From positions 1 to 64,000 of the forward strand of contig SVEO01000009.1 in NCBI GenBank assembly GCA_015057275.1: a stretch of 64,000 bases of DNA, in the 5' to 3' direction. The stretch comes from Lachnospiraceae bacterium. GTDB taxonomy: Bacteria > Bacillota > Clostridia > Lachnospirales > Lachnospiraceae. Each line of letters begins with the position of its first letter. Positions within the stretch are counted from its first letter, which is position 1. Of this stretch, positions 7,296 through 17,892 are shown piece after piece. The notes beneath the pieces are model-generated. The model had not been told where the DNA came from, did no database searches, and worked only from the letters and a program-made list of their open reading frames with translations. Made by a program: the position numbers and the translations under genes.

Positions 7296-10200
7296 TTATA
7301 AATCATGAATCTCGCCGTGAAGTTCCTGAATTGACTTAACATCGCCGTTGCCGCCAATTTTTACTTGCTGAATGCCAAGTGCAGTTGCACGAGCTGCTGC
7401 CATCGTAGTCATATAAGGAATTTTCTTCTTGATGGCTGCCTTACGAAGGTAGCTATCGTCAGTTACGCTTTCCTTACCGGCAGGGGAGTTGATAATCAAC
7501 TGAATATCACCGTTGGTAATCATATCAAGGATATTCGGTCTGCCTTCGTACAGTTTCTTTACCTTTTCTGCTGTAATGCCGGCATCACGAATCAATTCGT
7601 ATGTTGTGCCGGTTGCAAGAATCTTGAATCCGCAGTCTGCTAAAATCTGAGCGATTTCAACGACTTCCGGTTTGTCCTTGCGGTTTACGGAAATGAGCAC
7701 AGTTCCTTCCAACGGCAATTTGGACTGGGTTGCTTCCTGAGCCTTGTAGAACGCTTCGCCATAGGATGGGGATAAACCAAGTACCTCGCCGGTGGAGCGC
7801 ATCTCAGGTCCGAGTAATGGGTCAACCTCAGGGAACATATTGAATGGGAATACCGCTTCCTTCACACCGAAGTAAGGGATGCACTGTTCCTTTAAATCAG
7901 CAACCGGTGATGGACGGCCAGTAATTTCCGAAGTAATAATATCAGTAGCAAGAGGTACCATGCGGATGTTACATACCTTGGATACCAATGGCACGGTACG
8001 GGATGCACGAGGATTTGCCTCTAATACATATACCTTGCCGTTTTCAATCGCATACTGCATGTTCATCAAGCCCTTAACGTGCATTTCTTCTGCAATCTTG
8101 CGCGTATATTCCTTAATTGTAGCAACATTCTCTTCCGAAATATGCATGGAAGGAATGATACAAGCAGAGTCACCGGAGTGAACGCCGGCAAGCTCGATGT
8201 GTTCCATAACCGCCGGAACGAATGCGTGTGTGCCATCGCTGATGGCGTCAGCTTCGCACTCTAATGCGTGATTTAAGAAACGGTCAATCAGAATCGGACG
8301 GTCCGGTGTTACACCAACAGCCGCATTCATGTAGTTTACCATGCTCTCATCATCATACACAACTTCCATACCACGTCCGCCGAGAACGTAGGATGGACGA
8401 ACCATCGCCGGGTAACCAATCTTATGAGCGATTTTCAGAGCTTCCTCAGCTGTGGTAGCCATACCGGATTCCGGCATCGGGATTTCTAACTTTTCCATCA
8501 TCTCACGGAAGAGGTCACGGTCCTCCGCCAAGTCGATGACGGAAGGGGAAGTACCGAGAATCTTTACGCCGTTCTTTTCCAAATCAGCTGCAAGGTTAAG
8601 TGGTGTCTGACCGCCGAACTGTGCGATAACACCAACCGGCTTTTCCTTTTTGTAGATACTTAATACATCTTCCAATGTCAATGGTTCGAAGTATAATTTA
8701 TCAGAAGTATCGTAGTCTGTAGAAACCGTTTCCGGGTTACAGTTTACGATGATAGTTTCAAAACCAAGCTTCTTTAATGCTAAAGATGCATGTACGCAGC
8801 AGTAGTCGAATTCAATACCCTGACCGATACGGTTCGGGCCGCCGCCGAGAATCATAATCTTCGGCTTGTCGGTGTTAATCGGATTCTTATCTTCTGCGTT
8901 GTAGGTGGAGTAGTAGTAAGCGCTGTTTTCGGTGGCGCTTACGTGAACGCCTTCCCAAGCTTCTTCTACACCGAGCTCAATACGGCGGTTTCTGATGTCG
9001 TCTTCCGGAATGGCAAGAATCTGGCTCAAATATTTATCTGAGAAACCATTCTTCTTTGCTGCGACTAAAGCATCGTCCGCCGGCAGGGAACCCTTGCCTG
9101 CAGCCAGAGCTTCTTCTTCCTCAACCAATTCCTTCATCTGCTCGATAAAGTAAGCCTTAACCTTAGTGATTTCATGAATTTCTTCAACAGTAGCGCCCTT
9201 TCTTAATGCTTCATACATAATGAAGTGACGATCACTGCTCGGAGTAATTAACATCTGCAAAAGCTGTTCCTTTGTCTTTGTGTCGTAATCCTTGGCATGA
9301 CCGAGACCATAGCGGCCGGTTTCCAAACTGCGGATTGCCTTTTGGAACGCTTCTTTATAAGTCTTACCGATACTCATAACTTCACCAACAGCGCGCATCT
9401 GAGTACCGAGCTTGTCTTCTACACCTTTGAATTTTTCGAATGCCCAACGTGCAAACTTGATTACTACATAATCGCCATCCGGAACGTACTTATCTAATGT
9501 GCCGTACTTACCGCAAGGGATATCCTTCAATGTGAGACCAGTTGCCAACATTGCAGAAACAAGTGCGATTGGGAAACCGGTTGCCTTAGAAGCAAGTGCG
9601 GAAGAACGGGATGTTCTCGGGTTGATTTCAATCACGATAATACGGTCGGAAACCGGGTCATGAGCGAACTGTACGTTTGTACCACCGATAACCTGTACGG
9701 ATTCTACAATCTTATAAGCCTGTTCCTGCAGACGCTTCTGGCATTCTTCAGAAATGGTAAGCATTGGAGCGGAGCAGAAAGAGTCGCCGGTATGAACACC
9801 GAGCGGGTCGATGTTTTCGATAAAACATACGGTAATCATGTTGCCGTCCTTATCACGAACCACTTCAAGCTCTAACTCTTCCCAGCCGAGGATGGATTCC
9901 TCAACCAATACCTGACCTACCAGGCTGGCCTGCAAGCCACGTGCAATGACAGTCTTTAATTCTTCTTTATTATAAACAAGACCGCCGCCGGCACCACCCA
10001 TCGTATAAGCCGGACGAAGAACTACCGGATAACCAAGACGGTCCGCAATTTCCAGACCCTGCTCAACCGTGTAAGCAACTTCGCTTCGTGCCATCTCGAT
10101 GCCGAGTGCATCCATAGCCTTTTTAAATTCAATACGGTCTTCGCCGCGTTCAATCGCATCGACCTGAACACCGATAACCTCTACATTGTATTTTTCTAAA

Positions 10201-10520
10201 ACCCCTGCGTTTGCAAGCTCTGCACACAAGTTAAGGCCGGACTGTCCACCCAAGTTCGGTAACAGGGCATCCGGACGTTCCTTTGCAATAATCTGTTCCA
10301 ATCTTTCGACATTCAGCGGTTCGATATAAGTAACGTCCGCTGTCTCCGGGTCGGTCATAATCGTAGCCGGGTTTGAGTTAACCAACACGATTTCGTAGCC
10401 AAGTTTACGCAGCGCTTTACAAGCCTGTGTTCCCGAATAGTCGAATTCACATGCCTGTCCAATGATAATCGGACCGGAACCAATGATGAGTACTTTGTGA
10501 ATGTCTGTTCTCTGTGACAT
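7296..10520 (-). CDS. carB: Carbamoyl-phosphate synthase large subunit
   Basis: 1074 aa; SGPIIIGQACEFDYSGTQACKALR, ATP-grasp repeats. Confidence 0.97.
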   Translation of the reverse strand: MSQRTDIHKVLIIGSGPIIIGQACEFDYSGTQACKALRKLGYEIVLVNSNPATIMTDPETADVTYIEPLNVERLEQIIAKERPDALLPNLGGQSGLNLCAELANAGVLEKYNVEVIGVQVDAIERGEDRIEFKKAMDALGIEMARSEVAYTVEQGLEIADRLGYPVVLRPAYTMGGAGGGLVYNKEELKTVIARGLQASLVGQVLVEESILGWEELELEVVRDKDGNMITVCFIENIDPLGVHTGDSFCSAPMLTISEECQKRLQEQAYKIVESVQVIGGTNVQFAHDPVSDRIIVIEINPRTSRSSALASKATGFPIALVSAMLATGLTLKDIPCGKYGTLDKYVPDGDYVVIKFARWAFEKFKGVEDKLGTQMRAVGEVMSIGKTYKEAFQKAIRSLETGRYGLGHAKDYDTKTKEQLLQMLITPSSDRHFIMYEALRKGATVEEIHEITKVKAYFIEQMKELVEEEEALAAGKGSLPADDALVAAKKNGFSDKYLSQILAIPEDDIRNRRIELGVEEAWEGVHVSATENSAYYYSTYNAEDKNPINTDKPKIMILGGGPNRIGQGIEFDYCCVHASLALKKLGFETIIVNCNPETVSTDYDTSDKLYFEPLTLEDVLSIYKKEKPVGVIAQFGGQTPLNLAADLEKNGVKILGTSPSVIDLAEDRDLFREMMEKLEIPMPESGMATTAEEALKIAHKIGYPAMVRPSYVLGGRGMEVVYDDESMVNYMNAAVGVTPDRPILIDRFLNHALECEADAISDGTHAFVPAVMEHIELAGVHSGDSACIIPSMHISEENVATIKEYTRKIAEEMHVKGLMNMQYAIENGKVYVLEANPRASRTVPLVSKVCNIRMVPLATDIITSEITGRPSPVADLKEQCIPYFGVKEAVFPFNMFPEVDPLLGPEMRSTGEVLGLSPSYGEAFYKAQEATQSKLPLEGTVLISVNRKDKPEVVEIAQILADCGFKILATGTTYELIRDAGITAEKVKKLYEGRPNILDMITNGDIQLIINSPAGKESVTDDSYLRKAAIKKKIPYMTTMAAARATALGIQQVKIGGNGDVKSIQELHGEIHDL

Positions 10521-10758
10521 ACGTAATCCTCCATCTTTATATGATTTATAGTTGCAAAATACACACTTCGCAATATATCCATTCTATTATATATAAAAAT
10601 GAAAAAAAAGTAAGGGGTAAATTGCAGATTCTTAAAAAAATTTTCGATTTTTTGTGTGTGAAAACGAAATTCGTTGGAAAAGAAGGAATATTTAACTAAA
10701 ATTTGGGCATTCTTCCAATAGAATTAATGTTTCGCAGAGCGGACAAGGAGGTAAAGAG

Positions 10759-11352
10759 ATGGTTGATTTTAAAAACAGTGAAACAAAAGACAATTTGATG
10801 CGAGCGTTTGCCGGCGAAAGTCAGGCTCGCAATCGCTATACATTGGCAGCAGCGCAGGCGAAAAAAGAGAATCTGCAGGTAATCGAAGCAGTTTTTAAAT
10901 TTACTGCGGATCAGGAAAAGGAACATGCAGAGATATTTTACAATTATTTGACCGAGCTTGGTGGTGAGAGCATTCATATTGACGGCAGCTATCCGGTGGA
11001 TATCTCGACGAGTGTGGCGGAGCTTTTACGCATGGCACAGCATAATGAGTATGAGGAGCATGATGATGTGTATAAAGCGTTTGGCGATAAAGCAAGAGAA
11101 GAAGGTTTTGAACGGATTGCAAATTCATTTCACATGATTGCGGAAATTGAGAAAGTGCACGGCGACCGCTTTGGCAAGTTTGCTCAGTGGATGGAGGATA
11201 ATAAGTTGTTTGTGTCCGATGTAAAAACCGGTTGGATGTGCTTGAATTGCGGGCATATTCATGAAGGACCAAAGGCACCGTCGGTATGCCCGGTATGCGA
11301 GCATGCACAGGGTTATTTTATCCGTCTTGAATTAGCACCTTATCAAAATTAA
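10759..11352 (+). CDS. Rubrerythrin
   Basis: Ferritin-like ExxR/ExxH motifs plus C-terminal rubredoxin-like CLNCGHIHEGPKAPSVCPVC. Confidence 0.95.
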   Translation: MVDFKNSETKDNLMRAFAGESQARNRYTLAAAQAKKENLQVIEAVFKFTADQEKEHAEIFYNYLTELGGESIHIDGSYPVDISTSVAELLRMAQHNEYEEHDDVYKAFGDKAREEGFERIANSFHMIAEIEKVHGDRFGKFAQWMEDNKLFVSDVKTGWMCLNCGHIHEGPKAPSVCPVCEHAQGYFIRLELAPYQN

Positions 11353-11362
11353 GTCTTGGGTA

Positions 11363-11458
11363 GATATCCGTTGTCCGCATCTTCGTACATCAGCACGTCT
11401 GTATACGTTTGTCGTTCGTCACAGCCGATACGGAGGTGTCGAAGATGCGGTGGGTATC
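11363..11458. other. Long inverted-repeat structure between convergent genes
   Basis: Outer GATATCC/GGTATC and inner CCGCATCTTCG/CGAAGATGCGG arms enclosing about 54 nt. Confidence 0.6.
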
Positions 11459-13211
11459 ATAAGTCCGGGATTAAAGTCTGGCACATTGCGTTATAATCTA
11501 GTGCGTTTCGAACTTCATAGGTAAAGAGATACCAGATGCCTTGCTCACTGTAGTGCCAGTTGCCGGAGATGTCTTGTGTAACATGCAGAATCTCTATGTG
11601 TGTAGTGTTGTATAATGTGCGAATGGTGTCTTTTGCCTTTGTGTCAGTACTGTCAATAAGTCGCTTATGTGTGTTACTGTAGTAACGACGAATATCTTCG
11701 GCAAATGGTTTTAAATCCGGCGCAAAAGCAGGTCGCTTCTTGCTGTTTTCGCGTAGATACCAGTCATAAGTTAATAGGTTATCGGCAATTTTTGTAAAAT
11801 GTGTCGCATCTGCGTTCAGCGAATGGATAAAATTACGCAGATTCTCATATTTCCCGGCACGGCTGTGCTGGATGCCGAATAGGTTGTGCGCTTCGTGGTA
11901 ATCGGCTAAAGCCTCATACATAGCAAATGGCGTCTCAAATTGCGGCACAAGCCAGGAGAGTACGTTTGTAAATTGTCGGCTGTTATAATATGTTTCCACC
12001 ATTTCTTCGATGCCTTTCAAGCGAATCAGCTCGTCATAAGAAATCCATTTTGTATATAACACTTCATACGGTGCATTTTTGCGATACGCAATGCCGTAGT
12101 GGTCCGCCATTTCATACATATGTGACCCGCGCAGCACCTTTAAGAAACCGAGCTGAAGCTGCTCTGGTGCTAACGCGTAAACATCGTTAAACGAATGGGC
12201 GAAACTGGCATAATCTTCATACGGCAGTCCGGCAATCAAATCAAGATGTTGGTGAATATTGTGAAAACTGTTGATTTTACGTACCGTTTCCGCAATCTTG
12301 TCAAAGGAAGCATGGCGGCGGATTTCCTGCAATGTGTGACGGTTCGTGCTCTGCACGCCGATTTCAAATTGCAATGCGCCCGGGCGCATTTTTTGCAGCA
12401 ATTCAAGTGCCTCGTCGGAGAGCAGAGCTGCCTCGATTTCAAAATGAAAATTCGTTACGCCGTTATCATTTTCCAGCAAAAATTGCCAGATTTCCATCGC
12501 GTGCTTCGCGGAAGCATTGAAGGTACGGTCGATAAATTTGACCTGTGGAACTCTTGCCTTTAGAAATGCGGCCAGCTCTTTTTTTACGAGCGCAAGGTCG
12601 CGGAAGCGCACCGCCTTATCAATCGATGACAGGCAATAGCTGCAACGGAACGGGCAGCCACGACTGGACTCATAATAAATAATTTTGTTATCAAAATCTT
12701 TCAGGTTTTCATATAAAAACGGAAGTGCGGACAAATCGGTCAGTGTACGCGGCATGGTTTCTAGAATCTCACCGGTCGCCGCATCACGATAAACAAGTCC
12801 CGAAATGTCAGATAGCGTTCCGCCGTTGCAATAATATGTCAACAACTCGCGGAACGTGTTTTCGCCTTCGCCGACCATAATACCGGTTACTTCCGGAAGT
12901 TTTGAAAGTTGCTTTTTTGCATCATAAGTGACCTCCGGACCGCCGAGCCAAATTGGCACATCCGGAAGTAATTTGCGCAAATTGGGCAGTAAAGCCCGAA
13001 TCATTTCAATATTCCAAATATAGCAAGAAAAACCGATGCCATCCGGATGACATCGGTAAATCTGTTCGAGAATCCAATCCGCACGGTGGTTAATCGTGAA
13101 TTCTGCTACCTGCACGTGCTGACACAAAGCACCGGCAGCAGCCTGCAAGCTGCGCACGGCCGGGTTCGTGTGAATAAATTTTGAATTGATTGCTGTTAAA
13201 AGAAATCTCAT
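11457..13211 (-). CDS. B12-binding domain radical SAM protein (DUF4080-like)
   Basis: SSRGCPFRCSYCLSS CxxxCxxC motif; N-terminal cobalamin-binding-like region. Confidence 0.9.
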   Translation of the reverse strand: MRFLLTAINSKFIHTNPAVRSLQAAAGALCQHVQVAEFTINHRADWILEQIYRCHPDGIGFSCYIWNIEMIRALLPNLRKLLPDVPIWLGGPEVTYDAKKQLSKLPEVTGIMVGEGENTFRELLTYYCNGGTLSDISGLVYRDAATGEILETMPRTLTDLSALPFLYENLKDFDNKIIYYESSRGCPFRCSYCLSSIDKAVRFRDLALVKKELAAFLKARVPQVKFIDRTFNASAKHAMEIWQFLLENDNGVTNFHFEIEAALLSDEALELLQKMRPGALQFEIGVQSTNRHTLQEIRRHASFDKIAETVRKINSFHNIHQHLDLIAGLPYEDYASFAHSFNDVYALAPEQLQLGFLKVLRGSHMYEMADHYGIAYRKNAPYEVLYTKWISYDELIRLKGIEEMVETYYNSRQFTNVLSWLVPQFETPFAMYEALADYHEAHNLFGIQHSRAGKYENLRNFIHSLNADATHFTKIADNLLTYDWYLRENSKKRPAFAPDLKPFAEDIRRYYSNTHKRLIDSTDTKAKDTIRTLYNTTHIEILHVTQDISGNWHYSEQGIWYLFTYEVRNALDYNAMCQTLIPDL

Positions 13212-13232
13212 AATTTTATCCGTTCTAATGTG

Positions 13233-13574
13233 CTACGATTCCTTCCAAAGTTTCAGGGTTTTAATCAGTTTTTCTTTTTCTGCCGCAGTCAGCTCTTTTG
13301 TAAGTGACAACAGCTCATTATCCAAGGAAGTTTCCTTGTAGGATGAATCGATGCTGCCGATAAAGGAGTCTAACGATACGCCGGTAAGTCGTGCATAGAA
13401 AATCAGCATACGTAGTGTCATCGCTGTGCGGTTATTTTCCACATTGCTGATATAACCTGGGGTTACATTGAGTTCTTTTGCGACCTGATCCTGCGTCAGT
13501 CCTTTTGAAATTCTCAGTTCGCGAACTCGTTTGCCAAGATTGTCATAAAAATCACTGTTCATAAAGCCCTCCAA
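13233..13574 (-). CDS. XRE family transcriptional regulator
   Basis: RVRELRISKGLTQDQVAKELNVTPGYISNVENNR helix-turn-helix. Confidence 0.92.
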   Translation of the reverse strand: MEGFMNSDFYDNLGKRVRELRISKGLTQDQVAKELNVTPGYISNVENNRTAMTLRMLIFYARLTGVSLDSFIGSIDSSYKETSLDNELLSLTKELTAAEKEKLIKTLKLWKES

Positions 13575-13766
13575 TCTGCCGAAAACGGCTATTTCATCAT
13601 AGTTTCGTACAATTTAATATATAAATTATAATACAAAGTATTGCGGAAATAAACATTGTATTTAAATTAAAATTATATTTTCAATATAAAAATAACTGCT
13701 ATACACGAGACGTTTTTTCGAGTACAATAGAGAAAAGTATTTTTTTGGAAATAATGGGAGGAGAAA

Positions 13767-14267
13767 GTGAATAATAATCTTAGATTGCGGCCGTACAAGC
13801 CGTGTGATGCAGAAAAAATTGCCACCTGGATTACCAGTGATATATCCTTTTATCAGTGGTCCGCCGGCCGAATGGGCGATGCCCCGCTGACCGTCGAGAA
13901 GCTAAAAAATCATTACGAAGAATATGCCGACAACGCAGATATGTGGGTTATGACGTGTACCGATGAAAATAATGTGCCGGTGGGGCAGCTCATTATGCAC
14001 TATGCGGACGAGACACGGCAAACTGTTCGCCTAGGATTTATTGTCGTGGATCCGGCCATGCGAGGTAAAGGCTACGGCAAGCGGATGGTAAAGCTCGCAG
14101 CAACATACGCGATGGTGTTTCTGGCATCGAAATCGGTTTCGCTAGGCGTATTTGAGAATAACCCGGGCGCCAGAAATTGCTATCGTTCGATTGGTTTTCG
14201 AGAGATCGGCGAATCAACTTACACGCTGATGGGCGAGGAGTGGCGCTGCATCGAAATGGAATTATAG
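13767..14267 (+). CDS. GNAT family N-acetyltransferase
   Basis: RLGFIVVDPAMRGKGYGKRMVKLA and NPGARNCYRSIGF. Confidence 0.9.
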   Translation: MNNNLRLRPYKPCDAEKIATWITSDISFYQWSAGRMGDAPLTVEKLKNHYEEYADNADMWVMTCTDENNVPVGQLIMHYADETRQTVRLGFIVVDPAMRGKGYGKRMVKLAATYAMVFLASKSVSLGVFENNPGARNCYRSIGFREIGESTYTLMGEEWRCIEMEL

Positions 14268-15035
14268 CCCGGATTCCCACGCAGATGCTTCCACCCACAA
14301 TTCATAAGGAACCATATGTTCCAGTTTGTGAACGGTCGTTTCCTGTGACGGATACAAACTTAATAACGACATCTTTTGTGAAAGCAGGGTATCGGAGGAA
14401 AGACCGGTATCCTGCAATTGCATTGCATCCACAGTTGGTAATGTCTGTGCGATTTCACGCAAAGCACTTTTCTTATAGTATGTGCCAAAATAGTAATAAG
14501 TTCCGTGAAATTGGTCGGTGGCGGTAAGCTCATCAATAATCTCGGTTACCACTGCGCTTGTCATTTGATGGTGAATGTGACCGTATTCCCCGTCTGGATT
14601 GTGTGTTACGACAAGTTCCCAATTTTTATATTCCAAAATGAGGCGTAAATCATCCTCCAACAGACCAATTACAGAGTTCCAGTCGCTTCTTACACCATTT
14701 TCTTTGTCCGGGTAAGAAAGGTGCAAACCGACGTTGTTGGTCGCATCCATAACATCGGCAAATTCCTGTCGGCGTATTTTATTGTTTCCGTTGGTAATGC
14801 AGACAACGAGATAATTGCCTTCTAACAAGTGGGCACCACCCCAGAGCGTTTCATCGTCCGGGTGTGCGACAATCATCAGCTTTGTGCAATTTGAAGCTCC
14901 GATGACATCCAGTTGTCTGGTTGAAACCGCATGCACGGTCTTATTGAAAACAGAAAAATAAATAATGCCTATGGTAAGTGCCAGTACAAGAAAAAAAGCA
15001 GCAGATTTTATGTATGTTTTTCTTTTATTCATCAT
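14262..15035 (-). CDS. PIG-L family deacetylase
   Basis: MIVAHPDDETLWGGAHL...THNPDGEYGHIHH motifs. Confidence 0.92.
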   Translation of the reverse strand: MMNKRKTYIKSAAFFLVLALTIGIIYFSVFNKTVHAVSTRQLDVIGASNCTKLMIVAHPDDETLWGGAHLLEGNYLVVCITNGNNKIRRQEFADVMDATNNVGLHLSYPDKENGVRSDWNSVIGLLEDDLRLILEYKNWELVVTHNPDGEYGHIHHQMTSAVVTEIIDELTATDQFHGTYYYFGTYYKKSALREIAQTLPTVDAMQLQDTGLSSDTLLSQKMSLLSLYPSQETTVHKLEHMVPYELWVEASAWESGL

Positions 15036-15234
15036 AATTCGTCCCCTTAATTATACTCAATAGAAAGTATATGACTTTGCAATAGAACTGTCAATATTTG
15101 TGTGAAATGAAAAATTATGGGACAAAACGAATAAATTGCTTACTTTTTCTTGACAAATTCAGGCATCTGAACTAATTTTCTCTTGTATAAAGTACAAAAG
15201 AGGGGAAAACAAGTGAAATAAGAGGGGAAACATT

Positions 15235-17850
15235 ATGAAGAAGAAAAAAATGATGCATGTGTTGCATTATGTGGTTTTAATTTTGATTCCGATTTTGTGG
15301 GCGCTTTTTGCCAAAAATGATGAGCGAATGTATGGTTCATTAATTGACTGGACTTCACAGCACACCGCAATTCCGGAAATATACCGGCAGACATTTTATG
15401 AGACGCACGATTTGATTCCGGAATTTATTCCGCAGTTGGGGGCAGGAACAAATGGGTTTAACTACTCTTATTACGGGCTGCTCAGCCCAATCTTTTTGCC
15501 GAGTTACTTTTTGCCGATGGTGCCGATGGAATCCTATGTGATTGTTACATCACTGATTTGTGTGATGGTATCGGCGATTTTGATGTACCGTTGGGTTCTG
15601 GGCAGATACGGAAATCGCAACATTGCATTTTTATGCGGTATATTATTCATTCTTGCGTCACCGATGCTTTTCCACACGCATAAGCATATTATGTTTATCA
15701 ACTACTTTCCGTTTTTGATGCTGGCATTTATGGGTTTGGACCAATTAGTGGATTCCGGGAAAAAGAGACTTTTGATTTTGTCGGTACTGCTGATGATTTT
15801 AACCAGCTATTTTTATAGCGTAGCGGGAATATTTGTTTTATCGATTTATTTCGTATTTCGCAAAATTGAATGCGGCGAGTTAAAAACGCAATGGTTTTCT
15901 TATATTATAGCGATTGCGGCAGCCTGTATGCTTTCAGCATTTATCACATTTCCGTCGTTGGCATCCATCTTAAGCGGCAGAGGTGATGTGGAGGGTTCTT
16001 CAGCCGCATCCATTCATGATGCCACCGGACTGGCGGATTTGCTGATACCGGACTTTGCTTATTTCGAACTGCTGTACAGCAACTACAGTATGGGGCTGAC
16101 GATTTTTGCACTGATTCTGCTCGTATTTTATCTTTTATATCAAAAGAAATCATTCCGGTTTTTGAGCGCAACGGTTTTGGTTGTCATTACATTTCCGGTA
16201 TTTCAGTGGGCGTTAAACGGTACACTTTACATCCGCGAAAAATCGTTGATTCCTTTTTTGCCGTTGGTTCTTCTGTTTATTGCGGAATTTTTCGCGCATT
16301 GGAATGGTGAACTGCAACAAAAAGAGAATCAAAAGAAAATGCAGACTGCTGCAGGCGCAGGTGTTGTATGTGGAATCATCCTCATTTTTGTACAGATTAT
16401 CGGCTGGGATGCACAAGCAGGACTTGTAATAAAAACATCTGTAATAAGATGCATACAAATTGTCTTGGCTATCGTTGCCGATATTTGTTTGACAATTGTA
16501 GCACTTATTGTTGGGCAACGGACAAGAAAGCCGCAAATGCTGGCCGGTATCCTTATTTTGGCGGAGTTGATTACTTGTATTTCCTTAAATGGTCAGGAGC
16601 TTTTCGTGAAGAAGAGTTTTTACAATCAAATTCACTCGGATGAAAAAGCTGTATTGGCAGATGTGGCGGCAAAAGAAGCGGAAGAAAGCGGCTTGTATTA
16701 CCGCAGCGCCGACCTCACCGCCGGACGTTACGGCACGAACGTATACTATAATGAATATTTCCTGCAAACATCAATGTACTCCTCAATGTATAATAAATGG
16801 TATCAGCATTTGCTGTTAGATGAACTGCACACCTCGAATCCGTCCAACAATCGCATTACGCTGACCTCGGTGGAAAATTATTTGTTCCAGACCTTTATGG
16901 GGGCACGCTACGTCATCGACAAAGGAGAACTGGCTGGCGGTTACGAAGAAGTGGAGCGAGAGGGCAATTATGTGCTCGGGAAAAATGAAAATGCATTCCC
17001 ACTCGGCTATGCAAGCAGCTCATTGATGAAAAAAGAAGAATATGACAGTCTCACACATTGGGACAAGCAATGTGCTCTGCTTCAATATATTATTTTGCCG
17101 GCAGGCGAGGGTGTTTCGGAGAGAAACGAGGCGGACAGCCTTATGAAACAAATGGGAATCGAAGAAATTACGATACCAAAGCTTCCGCTTGCAACCGACC
17201 TATTACCGGATGAAATGACCGGTGAGGAACGGGAATGGTACATAATCTCTGCGGACAAACGACAGAAAATTACGGTGGATATGAATCTTACAGATAAGAT
17301 TCTTTTCCTGCATTTGCGTGTGCGCGAGACGGAAAACGATGCGGTATCAATTATTTGTAATGGAGCAGAAAATCGTCTCAACAACAAATACAGTACCTAT
17401 CCGAATCTGAATGAAAACTTCTATTATGTGATTACCGGAGAAAATCTGGAAATCAACCTCGGCGATAAAGAATATGAATTTTTGGTGGAAGCCGCCTATA
17501 CGATGCCGCTGGATGCGGTACAGGCGTGGACAATGGACTATGATGAATTTAAAATCAAGCGGATGGATTCCAACGAAATTGCCGGCAGCATTAATGTGAC
17601 CAAAGACGGCTATTTCACGCTGAATATTCCGTATGATACGGGCTTTACCGCCTATGTGGACGGCAAAGAGCAGGAAATTGAGATTGTCAACAGCGCGTTC
17701 ATGGGTTTTGAGCTCTCAGCGGGCGAACACGAAATCAAATTCATTTACCACGCACCGCTTTATCGAGCAGGTGTCGCAACATCGCTTGCGGGTGTGGCCT
17801 TGTGTGCGGTGATGATTGTAATAAAAAAGAAAAAGGGAGGTTACTTATGA
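15235..17850 (+). CDS. YfhO family membrane protein
   Basis: 871 aa, multi-TM N-half with C-terminal extracellular domain; LGAGTNGFNYSYYGLLSPIF. Confidence 0.85.
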   Translation: MKKKKMMHVLHYVVLILIPILWALFAKNDERMYGSLIDWTSQHTAIPEIYRQTFYETHDLIPEFIPQLGAGTNGFNYSYYGLLSPIFLPSYFLPMVPMESYVIVTSLICVMVSAILMYRWVLGRYGNRNIAFLCGILFILASPMLFHTHKHIMFINYFPFLMLAFMGLDQLVDSGKKRLLILSVLLMILTSYFYSVAGIFVLSIYFVFRKIECGELKTQWFSYIIAIAAACMLSAFITFPSLASILSGRGDVEGSSAASIHDATGLADLLIPDFAYFELLYSNYSMGLTIFALILLVFYLLYQKKSFRFLSATVLVVITFPVFQWALNGTLYIREKSLIPFLPLVLLFIAEFFAHWNGELQQKENQKKMQTAAGAGVVCGIILIFVQIIGWDAQAGLVIKTSVIRCIQIVLAIVADICLTIVALIVGQRTRKPQMLAGILILAELITCISLNGQELFVKKSFYNQIHSDEKAVLADVAAKEAEESGLYYRSADLTAGRYGTNVYYNEYFLQTSMYSSMYNKWYQHLLLDELHTSNPSNNRITLTSVENYLFQTFMGARYVIDKGELAGGYEEVEREGNYVLGKNENAFPLGYASSSLMKKEEYDSLTHWDKQCALLQYIILPAGEGVSERNEADSLMKQMGIEEITIPKLPLATDLLPDEMTGEEREWYIISADKRQKITVDMNLTDKILFLHLRVRETENDAVSIICNGAENRLNNKYSTYPNLNENFYYVITGENLEINLGDKEYEFLVEAAYTMPLDAVQAWTMDYDEFKIKRMDSNEIAGSINVTKDGYFTLNIPYDTGFTAYVDGKEQEIEIVNSAFMGFELSAGEHEIKFIYHAPLYRAGVATSLAGVALCAVMIVIKKKKGGYL

Positions 17851-17892
17851 AAAAATAGCTAACAACCCCTTTTCTTTTTTGGAAGAATGGTT

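Noticed and set aside
7365-9875. Plus-strand ORFs within carB
   Set aside because: Antisense to a full-length, highly conserved carB; no RBS or recognisable domains.
10521-10758. PyrR-type attenuator upstream of carB
   Set aside because: No anti-terminator/terminator pair or T-run is visible on the minus strand leader.
15183-15198. TTGTA-taaag-TACAA palindrome upstream of the YfhO gene as an operator
   Set aside because: Short palindrome in AT-rich sequence overlapping a probable promoter; not distinguishable from chance here.
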